A DNA stretch of 25,781 nucleotides from WTJY01 sp045105475 (GTDB taxonomy: Bacteria; Chloroflexota; Anaerolineae; Promineifilales; Promineifilaceae), in NCBI GenBank assembly GCA_045105475.1, contig JBGCDP010000052.1, positions 1 to 25,781 of the forward strand, in the 5' to 3' direction. Of the stretch, positions 16,290 through 22,994 are shown piece by piece. Below the pieces are notes generated by a model. It was not told where the DNA came from, did not search any database, and saw nothing but the letters and a program-made list of their open reading frames with translations. The translations under genes and the position numbers were made by a program. The number at the start of each line of letters is the position of its first letter. Position 1 is the first letter of the stretch.

Positions 16290-16317
16290 TGGGAGATAGT
16301 TTTAGGACTATCTCCCA
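16290..16317 (+). other. Stem-loop between tRNA-Phe and tRNA-Gly
   Basis: TGGGAGATAGT (16290-16300) pairs with ACTATCTCCCA (16307-16317) around a six-base loop. No T-run follows, so it is more likely an RNA-processing hairpin than a terminator. Confidence 0.6.
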
Positions 16318-16321
16318 AATT

Positions 16322-16393
<72 letters not shown>

Positions 16394-16398
16394 CACAC

Positions 16399-16424
16399 AA
16401 ACAGCAGGATTAGCCTGCTGTTTT
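16399..16424 (+). terminator. Terminator-like hairpin after tRNA-Gly
   Basis: AAACAGCAGG (16399-16408) pairs with CCTGCTGTTT (16414-16423) around ATTAG, with four T. tRNA-Cys lies only 29 bp beyond, so it may act as a partial terminator or a processing site. Confidence 0.55.
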
Positions 16425-16452
16425 CATTTACATCGAAGTACTGTTTTAACTC

Positions 16453-16523
16453 GGCGACGTGGCCAAGTGGTAAGGCAAGGCTCTGCAAAAGCTTCATCAC
16501 CGGTTCGAATCCGGTCGTCGCCT
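16453..16523 (+). tRNA. tRNA-Cys (anticodon GCA)
   Basis: A 71-nt cloverleaf with acceptor GGCGACG/CGTCGCC, anticodon loop CTGCAAA, T loop TTCGAAT and discriminator T. CCA is not encoded. Confidence 0.95.
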
Positions 16524-16545
16524 CAGAAGATTTTCAACCAGGTAG

Positions 16546-16573
16546 AACCCCCTAGCGCAGGGGGTTTTTTTTT
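16546..16573 (+). terminator. Terminator of the tRNA cluster
   Basis: AACCCCC (16546-16552) pairs with GGGGGTT (16560-16566), followed by a run of nine T (16565-16573). Confidence 0.9.
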
Positions 16574-16601
16574 ACCTAAAATAATTTATGGAGTGATAGC
16601 C

Positions 16602-18341
16602 ATGTCTGATTCAATTCAACAACTACTGGAAAGCGGTGCAACTGATAAATGGGAAAGCTATGAACCCATCTACACTGAGCTACTACAACGGCCGCTTAAT
16701 AATAAATCGACTCCAAAATGGCTTAAAGATTGGTCTGATCTATCACGAATTTTTGAGGAAGCGTATACCCAGACATATATCGACTCAACTTTAGATACAA
16801 CTGACGATGCGATTCGGAATCGGTATTTAAGCATTGTTGAAAATATTATCCCTAAAGTGGCACAAGCAGACCAAGATTTAAAAGTACGCCTACTTGAGAG
16901 CGGTTATCAAAATGATGATATTCAGCTGATGCTCAGGGACATGCAAAATGAAGCCGACTTATTTCGTGAAGAAAATATCCGTCTTTCAACTGAAATCACA
17001 AAACTCACCAATCAGTATGACCAAATCACTGGTGGCGTGACGATTAACTGGGACGGTGAACCGCTCAACATGAGCCAAATCTCTGTCTATTTGCAAGACC
17101 AAGATCGAAATGTGCGTGAGCGGGCCTGGAAAGCGATGAAAAATGGATGGTTTGAGATTCGTGAAGAGTTGAACGGCATCTATTTAGAATTGCTGAAATT
17201 GCGTAAGCAGAAAGCTGCAAATGCTGGATTTTCCAGCTATCGTGAATTTCGGTTCCGGGAAATGGGTCGATTTGATTATTCTGCGGCCGATTGTGCCTCT
17301 TTTCATACGGCAATTGAAGAAGCGATTGTGCCTGTTGCAAACAGCATTCTAGAGAAAATAAAAATTGGGCGTGGTTTAGATGATATTCGGCCGTGGGACT
17401 GGCTTCCAGAGCGAAGTATGGCGATTCAGGCCGAAGATCTACCTCCGCTAAAGCCGTATAAAACTGAAGATGAGTTAATTCAAGGCGGTATTAATATTTT
17501 TAATAACCTTGATGCTGAACTCGGCCGGCATTTTGCTGACATGGCTGAGCATAATCTACTTGACCTTCAATCTCGTTCTGGTAAGGCAATGGGTGGTTAT
17601 TGCACCCGTATGCCACAGCAGCGCAAAGCGTTTATTTTCATGAATGGTATTGGGAGCCATGATACCGTTCAAACGCTTCTGCATGAAGCGGGCCACGCAT
17701 TTCACGATTATGAAGGGCATCAAAACCTGACGTGGCAAGAGCAAGCCCCACTTGAATTTTGTGAAGTAGCCTCAATGAGCATGGAAAAGTTGGCTGCTCC
17801 ATATCTCATGAAATCGGCCGGTGGCTACTACAATGAAAAAGATGCCGCTCGCGCTTTTCTTGAGCACTTGCGGACTGATATGCTCTTTTTGCCCTATATG
17901 GCAACGGTCGATGCGTTTCAGCATTGGGTTTATACCTACGATGAAAGTGAAGGGGAACTGACGGCCGATATGCTTGATGCAAAATGGCTCGAAATGGAAG
18001 AACGCTTTTTAGGGGCGATTAACTATGGTGACGACCAGCAAGAATTCCGCAAGCTTGGTTGGCATCGTAAACTTCATATCTTCCAAATCCCTTTTTACTA
18101 TATCGAATATGGGATGGCGCAAGTTGGGGCAATGCAGGTTTGGCGTAACAGCATGGAGCATGGAGCTGAGAAAGCTCTGGCTGATTACAAAACCGCTTTG
18201 GGATATGGCGCGACAAAAACGCTACCCGAGCTATTTGAAGCGGCCGGGGCAGAGTTTCGTTTTGATGTACCGATGTTGAGTGGAATCGCTGAGATGGTGC
18301 AGGCTAAAATTGCAGAACTTGAAGCGGTTATAAAGAGCTAG
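16602..18341 (+). CDS. M3 family oligoendopeptidase (PepF-type zinc peptidase)
   Basis: A 579-residue cytosolic zinc metallopeptidase that cleaves short peptides. The zinc motif is HEAGH at 361-365, with the downstream Glu ligand in 'FCEVASM' (E388); 'AGHAFHDYEGH' and the C-terminal 'HIFQIPFYYIEYGMAQVGAM' are typical of the M3B/PepF branch. The N-terminal 200 residues are helical and acidic, forming the cap over the deep active-site cleft. I choose the ATG at 16602 because GGAG lies eight bases upstream. The open frame extends upstream, but that part reads through tRNA-Cys and its terminator and cannot be coding. It is convergent with the ABC ATPase gene. Confidence 0.95.
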   Translation: MSDSIQQLLESGATDKWESYEPIYTELLQRPLNNKSTPKWLKDWSDLSRIFEEAYTQTYIDSTLDTTDDAIRNRYLSIVENIIPKVAQADQDLKVRLLESGYQNDDIQLMLRDMQNEADLFREENIRLSTEITKLTNQYDQITGGVTINWDGEPLNMSQISVYLQDQDRNVRERAWKAMKNGWFEIREELNGIYLELLKLRKQKAANAGFSSYREFRFREMGRFDYSAADCASFHTAIEEAIVPVANSILEKIKIGRGLDDIRPWDWLPERSMAIQAEDLPPLKPYKTEDELIQGGINIFNNLDAELGRHFADMAEHNLLDLQSRSGKAMGGYCTRMPQQRKAFIFMNGIGSHDTVQTLLHEAGHAFHDYEGHQNLTWQEQAPLEFCEVASMSMEKLAAPYLMKSAGGYYNEKDAARAFLEHLRTDMLFLPYMATVDAFQHWVYTYDESEGELTADMLDAKWLEMEERFLGAINYGDDQQEFRKLGWHRKLHIFQIPFYYIEYGMAQVGAMQVWRNSMEHGAEKALADYKTALGYGATKTLPELFEAAGAEFRFDVPMLSGIAEMVQAKIAELEAVIKS

Positions 18342-18353
18342 CTGGCATGAAGG

Positions 18354-18385
18354 CCGTTCAAGCTTCTAAACCCTGAACGGTTTAG
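18354..18385. terminator. Overlapping hairpins between convergent peptidase and ABC genes
   Basis: Two alternative 7-bp stems share this gap: CCGTTCA/TGAACGG (18354-18360 / 18374-18380) and CTAAACC/GGTTTAG (18366-18372 / 18379-18385). They cannot form together. A role in two-way termination is likely, but there is no long T-run. Confidence 0.5.
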
Positions 18386-18386
18386 G

Positions 18387-19448
18387 TTAACGTTCCGCTT
18401 TAAACCAAACGAGCGGATGGTCTGAAACAAACTGAGCCTTTACAGGAGTACCTTCCGCGATGCGATTAATATGTGGTTGAATCGTATGGATGCGAGTCCC
18501 ATCTCCTAACTCAACCTCATAAATGTAGTTCATCCCGATAAATTGTGAGGAAACGATGTGCCCGTTGCCCGTATTTGGCTCAACTTCACTGATCGTAATG
18601 TCGTCAGCTCGAATGACGATATCGATATTTGAGCCAACTGATGCGTTTACCTGTTGTGGAACCTTCCCCATTGCTGTCATCAAGCCAGAGTTAGTCATTT
18701 GTGCCGGGACAAAATCTGCTTGGCCGATGAAATTAGCAACAAAGCGGGTACGGGGGAGATGAAAGATGACTTCTGGTGGACCGATTTGTTCGATGTGACC
18801 CTGATTCATGATAGCGACATGGTCACCCAAAAATAGAGCTTCTTCTTGATCATGGGTTACAAATATGGCGGTTGTGCCGCTTTTGCGTAAAAGCGAGCGT
18901 ACTTCATAACGAACTTGTTTCCGTAGAGCTGCATCTAAATTTGAAAATGGCTCGTCCATGAGTAAGATGGCTGGTTCCGGAGCCAGAGCGCGAGCTAAAG
19001 CCACACGTTGTTGTTGGCCACCAGATAAGTCAGACGGCATTCGATCACCTAAGCCATCTAGTCCAACAAACGCCAGCATTTCGGACACGCGATCTTTAAC
19101 TGTAGGACTACGCCTAATCCCAAAAGCGATGTTATCCCAGACGGATAGATGGGGGAAAATGGCATAATCCTGGAAAACCATGCCGATACGCCGCTTTTCA
19201 GGCGGGACAAAATGAGAGTGTCGGCCGTTGATACGAACAACTTCTTGCCCCGCTATTTCAATTCGACCTTGATCTGGATTCTCAAAACCCGCCATCAAGC
19301 GCAACGTTGTTGTTTTTCCACAGCCACTTGGGCCTAGCAGTGCCAGGATCTGTCCCTGATTTACTTTAAGGTTTAGATTACGCACAACAGGTTGGTCTGT
19401 TGTAAATGATTTTGATAGATCTTCGCACAGAAGGGCTGTTTCAGACAT
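18387..19448 (-). CDS. ABC transporter ATP-binding protein (iron/polyamine/sulfate importer type, with TOBE domain)
   Basis: About 353 residues from the ATG at 19448. The ATPase is complete: Walker A GPSGCGKT (39-46), Q-loop Q93, signature LSGGQQQR (141-148), Walker B ILLMDEP (161-167) and H-loop H199. Residues about 270-350 form the TOBE regulatory domain, so it belongs to the PotA/FbpC/CysA/UgpC class of importer ATPases; 'SNLDAALRKQVRYEVRSLLR' favours the FbpC (ferric iron) branch slightly. No permease or binding protein is adjacent, so it is an orphan ATPase and the substrate is not known. Upstream in-frame starts (19457, 19502) are possible. It is divergent from the histidine phosphatase gene. 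Confidence 0.92.
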   Translation of the reverse strand: MSETALLCEDLSKSFTTDQPVVRNLNLKVNQGQILALLGPSGCGKTTTLRLMAGFENPDQGRIEIAGQEVVRINGRHSHFVPPEKRRIGMVFQDYAIFPHLSVWDNIAFGIRRSPTVKDRVSEMLAFVGLDGLGDRMPSDLSGGQQQRVALARALAPEPAILLMDEPFSNLDAALRKQVRYEVRSLLRKSGTTAIFVTHDQEEALFLGDHVAIMNQGHIEQIGPPEVIFHLPRTRFVANFIGQADFVPAQMTNSGLMTAMGKVPQQVNASVGSNIDIVIRADDITISEVEPNTGNGHIVSSQFIGMNYIYEVELGDGTRIHTIQPHINRIAEGTPVKAQFVSDHPLVWFKAER

Positions 19449-19578
19449 TGATTGCATGTGGCTAATGACAAGTGATGAGCAAGATGTGTTCAGTCGCCAC
19501 ATTTACGCTAATCGGTTAATTAAAAAGAAGATTATAATAAAAAGTCCGGTTTTAAACTGTGACTCTTAAAATTACCGC

Positions 19579-20166
19579 ATGAAAACGGTTTATGTGATTA
19601 CCCATCCCGACGTTGTAATTGATCCTAATGTGCCGGTTCCAAATTGGCCATTATCGGTTAAAGGCCGACAACGAATGGAGAATCTATTAGACGAGCCGTG
19701 GCTAAAAACGATAACGGCCGTCTATTCAAGTGATGAGCGAAAGGCGCTAGATGGAGCGATGATTTTAGCTGATCAATTAGGCTTGACTGTTATACAGCAG
19801 GCGGGCCTTGAAGAAGTAGACCGCTCATCTACCGGTTATTTGCCTGTTGAACAGCATGATTTCAACGCTGAGCTGCTTTTTAAACACCCGGCCGACAGTG
19901 TAGACGGCTGGGAAACGGCCGAACATGCACAGAAACGGATGGTGGCTGCGGTTGATCAACTTATCCAAGCAGACCAAACGGCTGGATCGCTTGTGATTGT
20001 CACTCACGGGGCGGTGGGCTCATTTTTAATGTCACATCTGCGAAAAGCATCGATTACGATAGCTGATTCACCGAATGTTTCGGGTGGTGGTGGCATTTTT
20101 TCTTTTGATTCTGAAACGAAAACAGTTTTGTCTGATTGGCAAAATATTGACAATGCACAGTTTTAA
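19579..20166 (+). CDS. Histidine phosphatase superfamily protein with an atypical RHG motif
   Basis: A 195-residue phosphoglycerate-mutase-like domain. The catalytic histidine is H9, in 'VITHPDVVIDP' rather than the canonical R-H-G; the phosphate-binding Arg before it is Thr and the Gly is Pro. Other features remain: 'YSSDERKALDGA' (phosphate-pocket Arg R54), the acid near 78-79 in 'GLEEVDRS', and the second His in 'IVTHGAVG' (H143). This variant resembles a subfamily with T-H-P that I recall in several bacteria, so the enzyme may be active with altered phosphate binding. Substrate unknown. A TAAAAT box ends six bases before the ATG, implying a leaderless start. Confidence 0.8.
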   Translation: MKTVYVITHPDVVIDPNVPVPNWPLSVKGRQRMENLLDEPWLKTITAVYSSDERKALDGAMILADQLGLTVIQQAGLEEVDRSSTGYLPVEQHDFNAELLFKHPADSVDGWETAEHAQKRMVAAVDQLIQADQTAGSLVIVTHGAVGSFLMSHLRKASITIADSPNVSGGGGIFSFDSETKTVLSDWQNIDNAQF

Positions 20167-20226
20167 TCTGGTTTGAATAATATAATTTATTTTTTTGACG
20201 ATGAAACCCTGCTAAAATAAAAAACT

Positions 20227-20883
20227 ATGTCTTTGAGCGCCGCGATGCGGGAATACCTAGCCGAGATCTATCGGTTACAAGAATACGAACCGATGGTGAG
20301 CACCACCAGCTTGGCTGAAAAGTTAGAGGTATCCCCTCCGGCTGTGCCGCGCATGCTCAAACGTTTACGGAATGTAGGGCTTGTCGATCATGTGCCGTAT
20401 GAAGGCGTGACCTTAACGGAGCGTGGAGAACAGGAAGCGTTAAAAGAACTGCGAAGGCATCGTGTACTTGAAGTCTTTTTAGTAGATATCATGGGATTTG
20501 ATTGGGATGATGCTCATGAACACTCCCATGAGTTAGGCCATGGCTTGAATGATGCTGTGGCTGAACGGATGGCGGAAATGGCCGGGCAGCCTGACCGATG
20601 TCCACATGGAGAACCGATTCCAAGTGCGGCCGGAGTAATGCCGGAGTTCTACGATACGTGCATCAATAATTTGGGAGTGGGGCAGAAAGGGGCTGTGAGC
20701 CGAATCCGAACTCATGATGGTGAAAAACTGCGTTATTTGGCAACTTTAGGTGTGAAGCCAGGTGAATCGTTTGAGATTGTCGGCCGGGCACCGTTTAATG
20801 GACCGATGCGTCTAAAAATCGGCCGGGATGAGCAAGTTGTAGGGAGTGAGCTGACCAAATCGCTCTGGGTAACACCTCAGTAA
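20227..20883 (+). CDS. DtxR/MntR family metal-dependent transcriptional regulator
   Basis: A 218-residue regulator with three parts: an N-terminal winged helix (about 3-66; 'STTSLAEKLEVSPPAVPRMLKRL'), a metal-binding dimerisation domain (about 67-140), and a C-terminal FeoA/SH3-like domain (about 145-218, ending 'VGSELTKSLWV'). Ancillary ligands H78, E82 and H97 match IdeR positions. The primary-site Cys is replaced by His101, the Glu by Gly104, and His105 is kept, giving the unusual 'HEHSHELGH'. Metal preference (Fe or Mn) is therefore uncertain. It would repress metal uptake when metal is abundant. The gene lies between the histidine phosphatase and EamA genes. TAAAAT (20213-20218) ends eight bases before the ATG. 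Confidence 0.92.
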   Translation: MSLSAAMREYLAEIYRLQEYEPMVSTTSLAEKLEVSPPAVPRMLKRLRNVGLVDHVPYEGVTLTERGEQEALKELRRHRVLEVFLVDIMGFDWDDAHEHSHELGHGLNDAVAERMAEMAGQPDRCPHGEPIPSAAGVMPEFYDTCINNLGVGQKGAVSRIRTHDGEKLRYLATLGVKPGESFEIVGRAPFNGPMRLKIGRDEQVVGSELTKSLWVTPQ

Positions 20884-20896
20884 AAAGTGGTAACTC

Positions 20897-20938
20897 GAAA
20901 GTGATAAGTGTAGAGTTCTTTTATTACTTCTCACTTTC
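20897..20938. repeat. Imperfect inverted repeat between the DtxR and EamA genes
   Basis: GAAAGTGATAAGTG (20897-20910) pairs with TACTTCTCACTTTC (20925-20938), 12 of 14 positions. A similar CACTT word recurs up to the EamA ATG at 20951, replacing any Shine-Dalgarno sequence. It may be an intergenic repeat or an attenuator. Confidence 0.6.
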
Positions 20939-20950
20939 TACATCTCACTT

Positions 20951-21805
20951 ATGACTATTGATCAAGCTATTTTGCCTACACTGTTTTGGGGCCTGCTTTC
21001 GTCCCTTATTTTCGGGAGCGGAGACTTCTGTGGCGGTTTAGCCAGCAAGAAAAACAATGTATTTACCGTAGTCGTCGGTGCACATTTGATTGGCGGCATC
21101 ACCATGGCGTTGCTGGCTGTGATCTTTGGAGAATCTTTCCCCACATTGATCGATATGGGCTGGGGAGCCGCTGCTGGAATTGTAGGTGCCGCAGCCCTGA
21201 TGCTTTTGTATCGCGCTTTGTCTGCAGGGCGAATGGGGATTGTGGCTCCAATTGCGGCGGTGGTATCGGCCGCAATTCCAATTGTATGGGGAGCCATCTT
21301 TGACGGATTTCCAACATGGGTCAGGATGTTTGGTTTTGCCATCGCCCTCATTGCTGTTTTGTTTATCTCACTCGATGAGAATAGCGGCCGGCCGAAATTG
21401 GCTGAAGTCTGGATGCCTTTTTTGGCCGGAGCTGGTTTTAGTTTCTTTTTTATTTTGGTTGATCAAATTTCAACCGGTTCTGTCTTTTGGCCTTTGGTGA
21501 GTGCACGGATCACATCAGTATCGCTATTTGGACTTTATGGGTGGATTACGGGTAAATTAAGTTGGCCTGAAAAAGGGACTATGTTGACGATTGGTTTAGC
21601 TGGAATCTTTGATACATTGGGGAATGCTTTCTTTATCTTGTCGACACAGGCGGGGCGATTTGATGTAGCTTCGGTAATGGGATCACTCTATCCGGCTTCA
21701 ACAATTTTTCTGGCTCGATTTGTACTAGATGAACGCTTAATTTTTGTTCAATGGATCGGGGTGGTGTTGGCAGCCGTGGCCGTCGTCCTGATTGCATTGG
21801 CTTGA
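20951..21805 (+). CDS. EamA/DMT family transporter
   Basis: A 284-residue inner-membrane protein with about ten hydrophobic helices forming two EamA repeats (about 8-140 and 150-284). 'LMLLYRALSAGRMGIVAPIA' marks the end of repeat 1; 'VASVMGSLYPASTIFLARFVLDERL' is the family signature near the end of repeat 2. Drug/metabolite exporters of this group move small solutes such as amino acids and nucleosides; the substrate is unreadable. It follows the DtxR gene after 67 bp, so metal-linked regulation is possible but not shown. It is upstream of ssb, which has its own promoter. Confidence 0.9.
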   Translation: MTIDQAILPTLFWGLLSSLIFGSGDFCGGLASKKNNVFTVVVGAHLIGGITMALLAVIFGESFPTLIDMGWGAAAGIVGAAALMLLYRALSAGRMGIVAPIAAVVSAAIPIVWGAIFDGFPTWVRMFGFAIALIAVLFISLDENSGRPKLAEVWMPFLAGAGFSFFFILVDQISTGSVFWPLVSARITSVSLFGLYGWITGKLSWPEKGTMLTIGLAGIFDTLGNAFFILSTQAGRFDVASVMGSLYPASTIFLARFVLDERLIFVQWIGVVLAAVAVVLIALA

Positions 21806-21827
21806 GTCAATCTACCTCTGGAAAAAT

Positions 21828-21841
21828 CGAACATTCGTTCT
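21828..21841. promoter_or_regulatory. LexA (SOS) box upstream of ssb
   Basis: CGAAC-ATTC-GTTCT matches the Gram-positive LexA/DinR operator CGAACNNNNGTTCG at nine of ten defined positions and is a perfect GAAC-N4-GTTC core. It abuts the -35 hexamer of the ssb promoter, a natural position for repression. Confidence 0.65.
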
Positions 21842-21869
21842 TGTTTTTTGGTTCGACTTCATTTATAAT
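21841..21869 (+). promoter_or_regulatory. ssb promoter
   Basis: TTGTTT (21841-21846), a 17-bp spacer and TATAAT (21864-21869). The start would be near 21876, leaving a leader of about 77 bases. Confidence 0.7.
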
Positions 21870-21952
21870 TGCAAGGCTAACTTTTTGTTGGCAAATACAT
21901 AAAAACATGTAGCATTTAGAAAATTGATTTAGCACAAAAAGGAGTAGCTAAC

Positions 21953-22405
21953 ATGTATCAGAAAATAACAATTGTTGGGAATTTAGGACGAGATCCTGAA
22001 ATGCGGTATATGGCGGACGGTACCGCTGTAACCAGCTTTAGTGTGGCAACGACTCGCACTTGGTCAAGCAAGGGTGGAGAGAAGCAAGAAGAAACACTTT
22101 GGTTCCGGGTAAACGTCTGGGGACGCCAAGCTGAAACAACCAATCAATATTTGGCGAAAGGTCGTCGAGTTTTGGTTGAGGGGTCACTTCAGGGTGATGC
22201 AGCAACGGGTGGTCCACGTCTGTGGTCACGTCAAGATGGTTCAATGGCAGCTTCGTTTGAGATTCGGGCCAATGAAGTCAAATTCTTGAGCAGCCGGAAT
22301 GAAAATACCGGTGGCGGTGGTGGATACACCCCTCCTGGCTATGATGGCGATGGCGGTGCAGTTGCTGGTGGTAGCGCGGCCGAAGAGGACGACATTCCGT
22401 TCTAG
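21953..22405 (+). CDS. ssb: Single-stranded DNA-binding protein
   Basis: A 150-residue SSB. The N-terminal OB fold (1-110) has the family motifs 'ITIVGNLGRDPEMRY', 'FSVATTRTW' and 'LWFRVNVWGRQAET', then 'GRRVLVEGSL'. The C-terminal linker (about 112-140) is Gly-rich. The protein ends with the acidic DDIPF tail that docks RecG, RecO, PriA and other repair partners; recG is in the same window. It protects single-stranded DNA as a tetramer. AAGGAG lies eight bases before the ATG. The LexA-type box suggests SOS induction. Two REP-like hairpins and a strong bidirectional terminator follow. Confidence 0.97.
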   Translation: MYQKITIVGNLGRDPEMRYMADGTAVTSFSVATTRTWSSKGGEKQEETLWFRVNVWGRQAETTNQYLAKGRRVLVEGSLQGDAATGGPRLWSRQDGSMAASFEIRANEVKFLSSRNENTGGGGGYTPPGYDGDGGAVAGGSAAEEDDIPF

Positions 22406-22406
22406 A

Positions 22407-22458
22407 AACCTGCGGGCTGAAGCCCTCGGTTAAAATATGAAACCTGTTGAAACAGGTT
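22407..22458. repeat. Pair of REP-like hairpins downstream of ssb
   Basis: The first hairpin has AACC (22407-22410) pairing with GGTT (22428-22431) around an inner GGGCT-GA-AGCCC (22414-22425). The second is AACCTGTT-GA-AACAGGTT (22441-22458), a perfect 8-bp stem. Both have a GA turn and AACC/GGTT ends, so they look like copies of one small intergenic element. Confidence 0.7.
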
Positions 22459-22463
22459 AAGGT

Positions 22464-22511
22464 AAACAAAAAGAGGCTAATTGAAAATTTTCAATTAGCC
22501 TCTTTTTGTTT
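22464..22511. terminator. 48-bp perfect palindrome, bidirectional terminator between ssb and NUDIX
   Basis: Positions 22464-22487 and 22488-22511 are exact reverse complements with no spacer, with A-runs and T-runs at the ends on both strands. It therefore terminates both convergent genes. The stop codon of the minus-strand NUDIX gene (22491-22493) lies inside it. Confidence 0.9.
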
Positions 22512-22958
22512 TAGAAGATGCATCGCATGTTTTGAAATTTGGTAGAGGGGTGAACTGTTTACAAAGTCTGTTGGAGTCATCCATTTGAACTCAGCAATTT
22601 CAGAATTACTGGTGATTGTTGAGCTAAGGGTCTGGCTCAAAAAGATTGTGACACGATCTCGTTTACCTTGAGCCGAGGTTTTGTATTCGCCTAATTTTTG
22701 TAGATTGGTCAGCTCAATCCCTAACTCTTCTTTGGTTTCATGCTTGGCGGCCGACTCTGGACTTTCGTGATTCGGCCGATAGCCTCCACCAGGCAAGCTC
22801 CAAATTGTTTGATCTCCATAGCTATGGCGCACGACTAAAATTGTTTTAGAGTTAGGGTGTTGGATGATAACTTTTACACCATAGGTTTTTGGTTTAAAAA
22901 CTTTCCAATACCAACGTAGAATCGGGAGCGCGACTCCTCGTAAAAAACTTTTGTTCAT
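22491..22958 (-). CDS. NUDIX hydrolase with a substituted NUDIX box
   Basis: A 155-residue protein. The N-terminus is basic and partly hydrophobic ('FLRGVALPILRWYWKVFKPK'), suggesting a peripheral membrane or short anchor segment. The NUDIX domain follows: 'VKVIIQHPNSKTILVVRHSYG', then 'WSLPGGGYRPNHE', with the box G-x5-E-x7-H-E-T-K-E-E-L-G-I. The Arg before the first catalytic Glu is His, but the three metal-binding Glu remain, so activity is likely. Substrate unknown. It lies 36 bp downstream of the HNH-helicase on the same strand, so the two may be co-transcribed. Its 3' end is within the 48-bp palindrome. Confidence 0.88.
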   Translation of the reverse strand: MNKSFLRGVALPILRWYWKVFKPKTYGVKVIIQHPNSKTILVVRHSYGDQTIWSLPGGGYRPNHESPESAAKHETKEELGIELTNLQKLGEYKTSAQGKRDRVTIFLSQTLSSTITSNSEIAEFKWMTPTDFVNSSPLYQISKHAMHLLKQKEAN

Positions 22959-22994
22959 CGTAATTGGTTCAAGTAGGTTTTTAGCACTTACAAG

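Noticed and set aside
16467..16601. Upstream extension of the oligoendopeptidase
   Set aside because: It reads through tRNA-Cys and the tRNA terminator; GGAG before the ATG at 16602 marks the real start.
20962..21351. 129-codon minus-strand frame opposite the EamA gene
   Set aside because: Antisense to a clear multi-TM transporter, with Pro/Lys-rich composition and no known motif.
21800..21870. Selenocysteine readthrough at the TGA ending the EamA gene
   Set aside because: The sequence after the stop is the ssb promoter and LexA box, with no coding character or evident SECIS hairpin.
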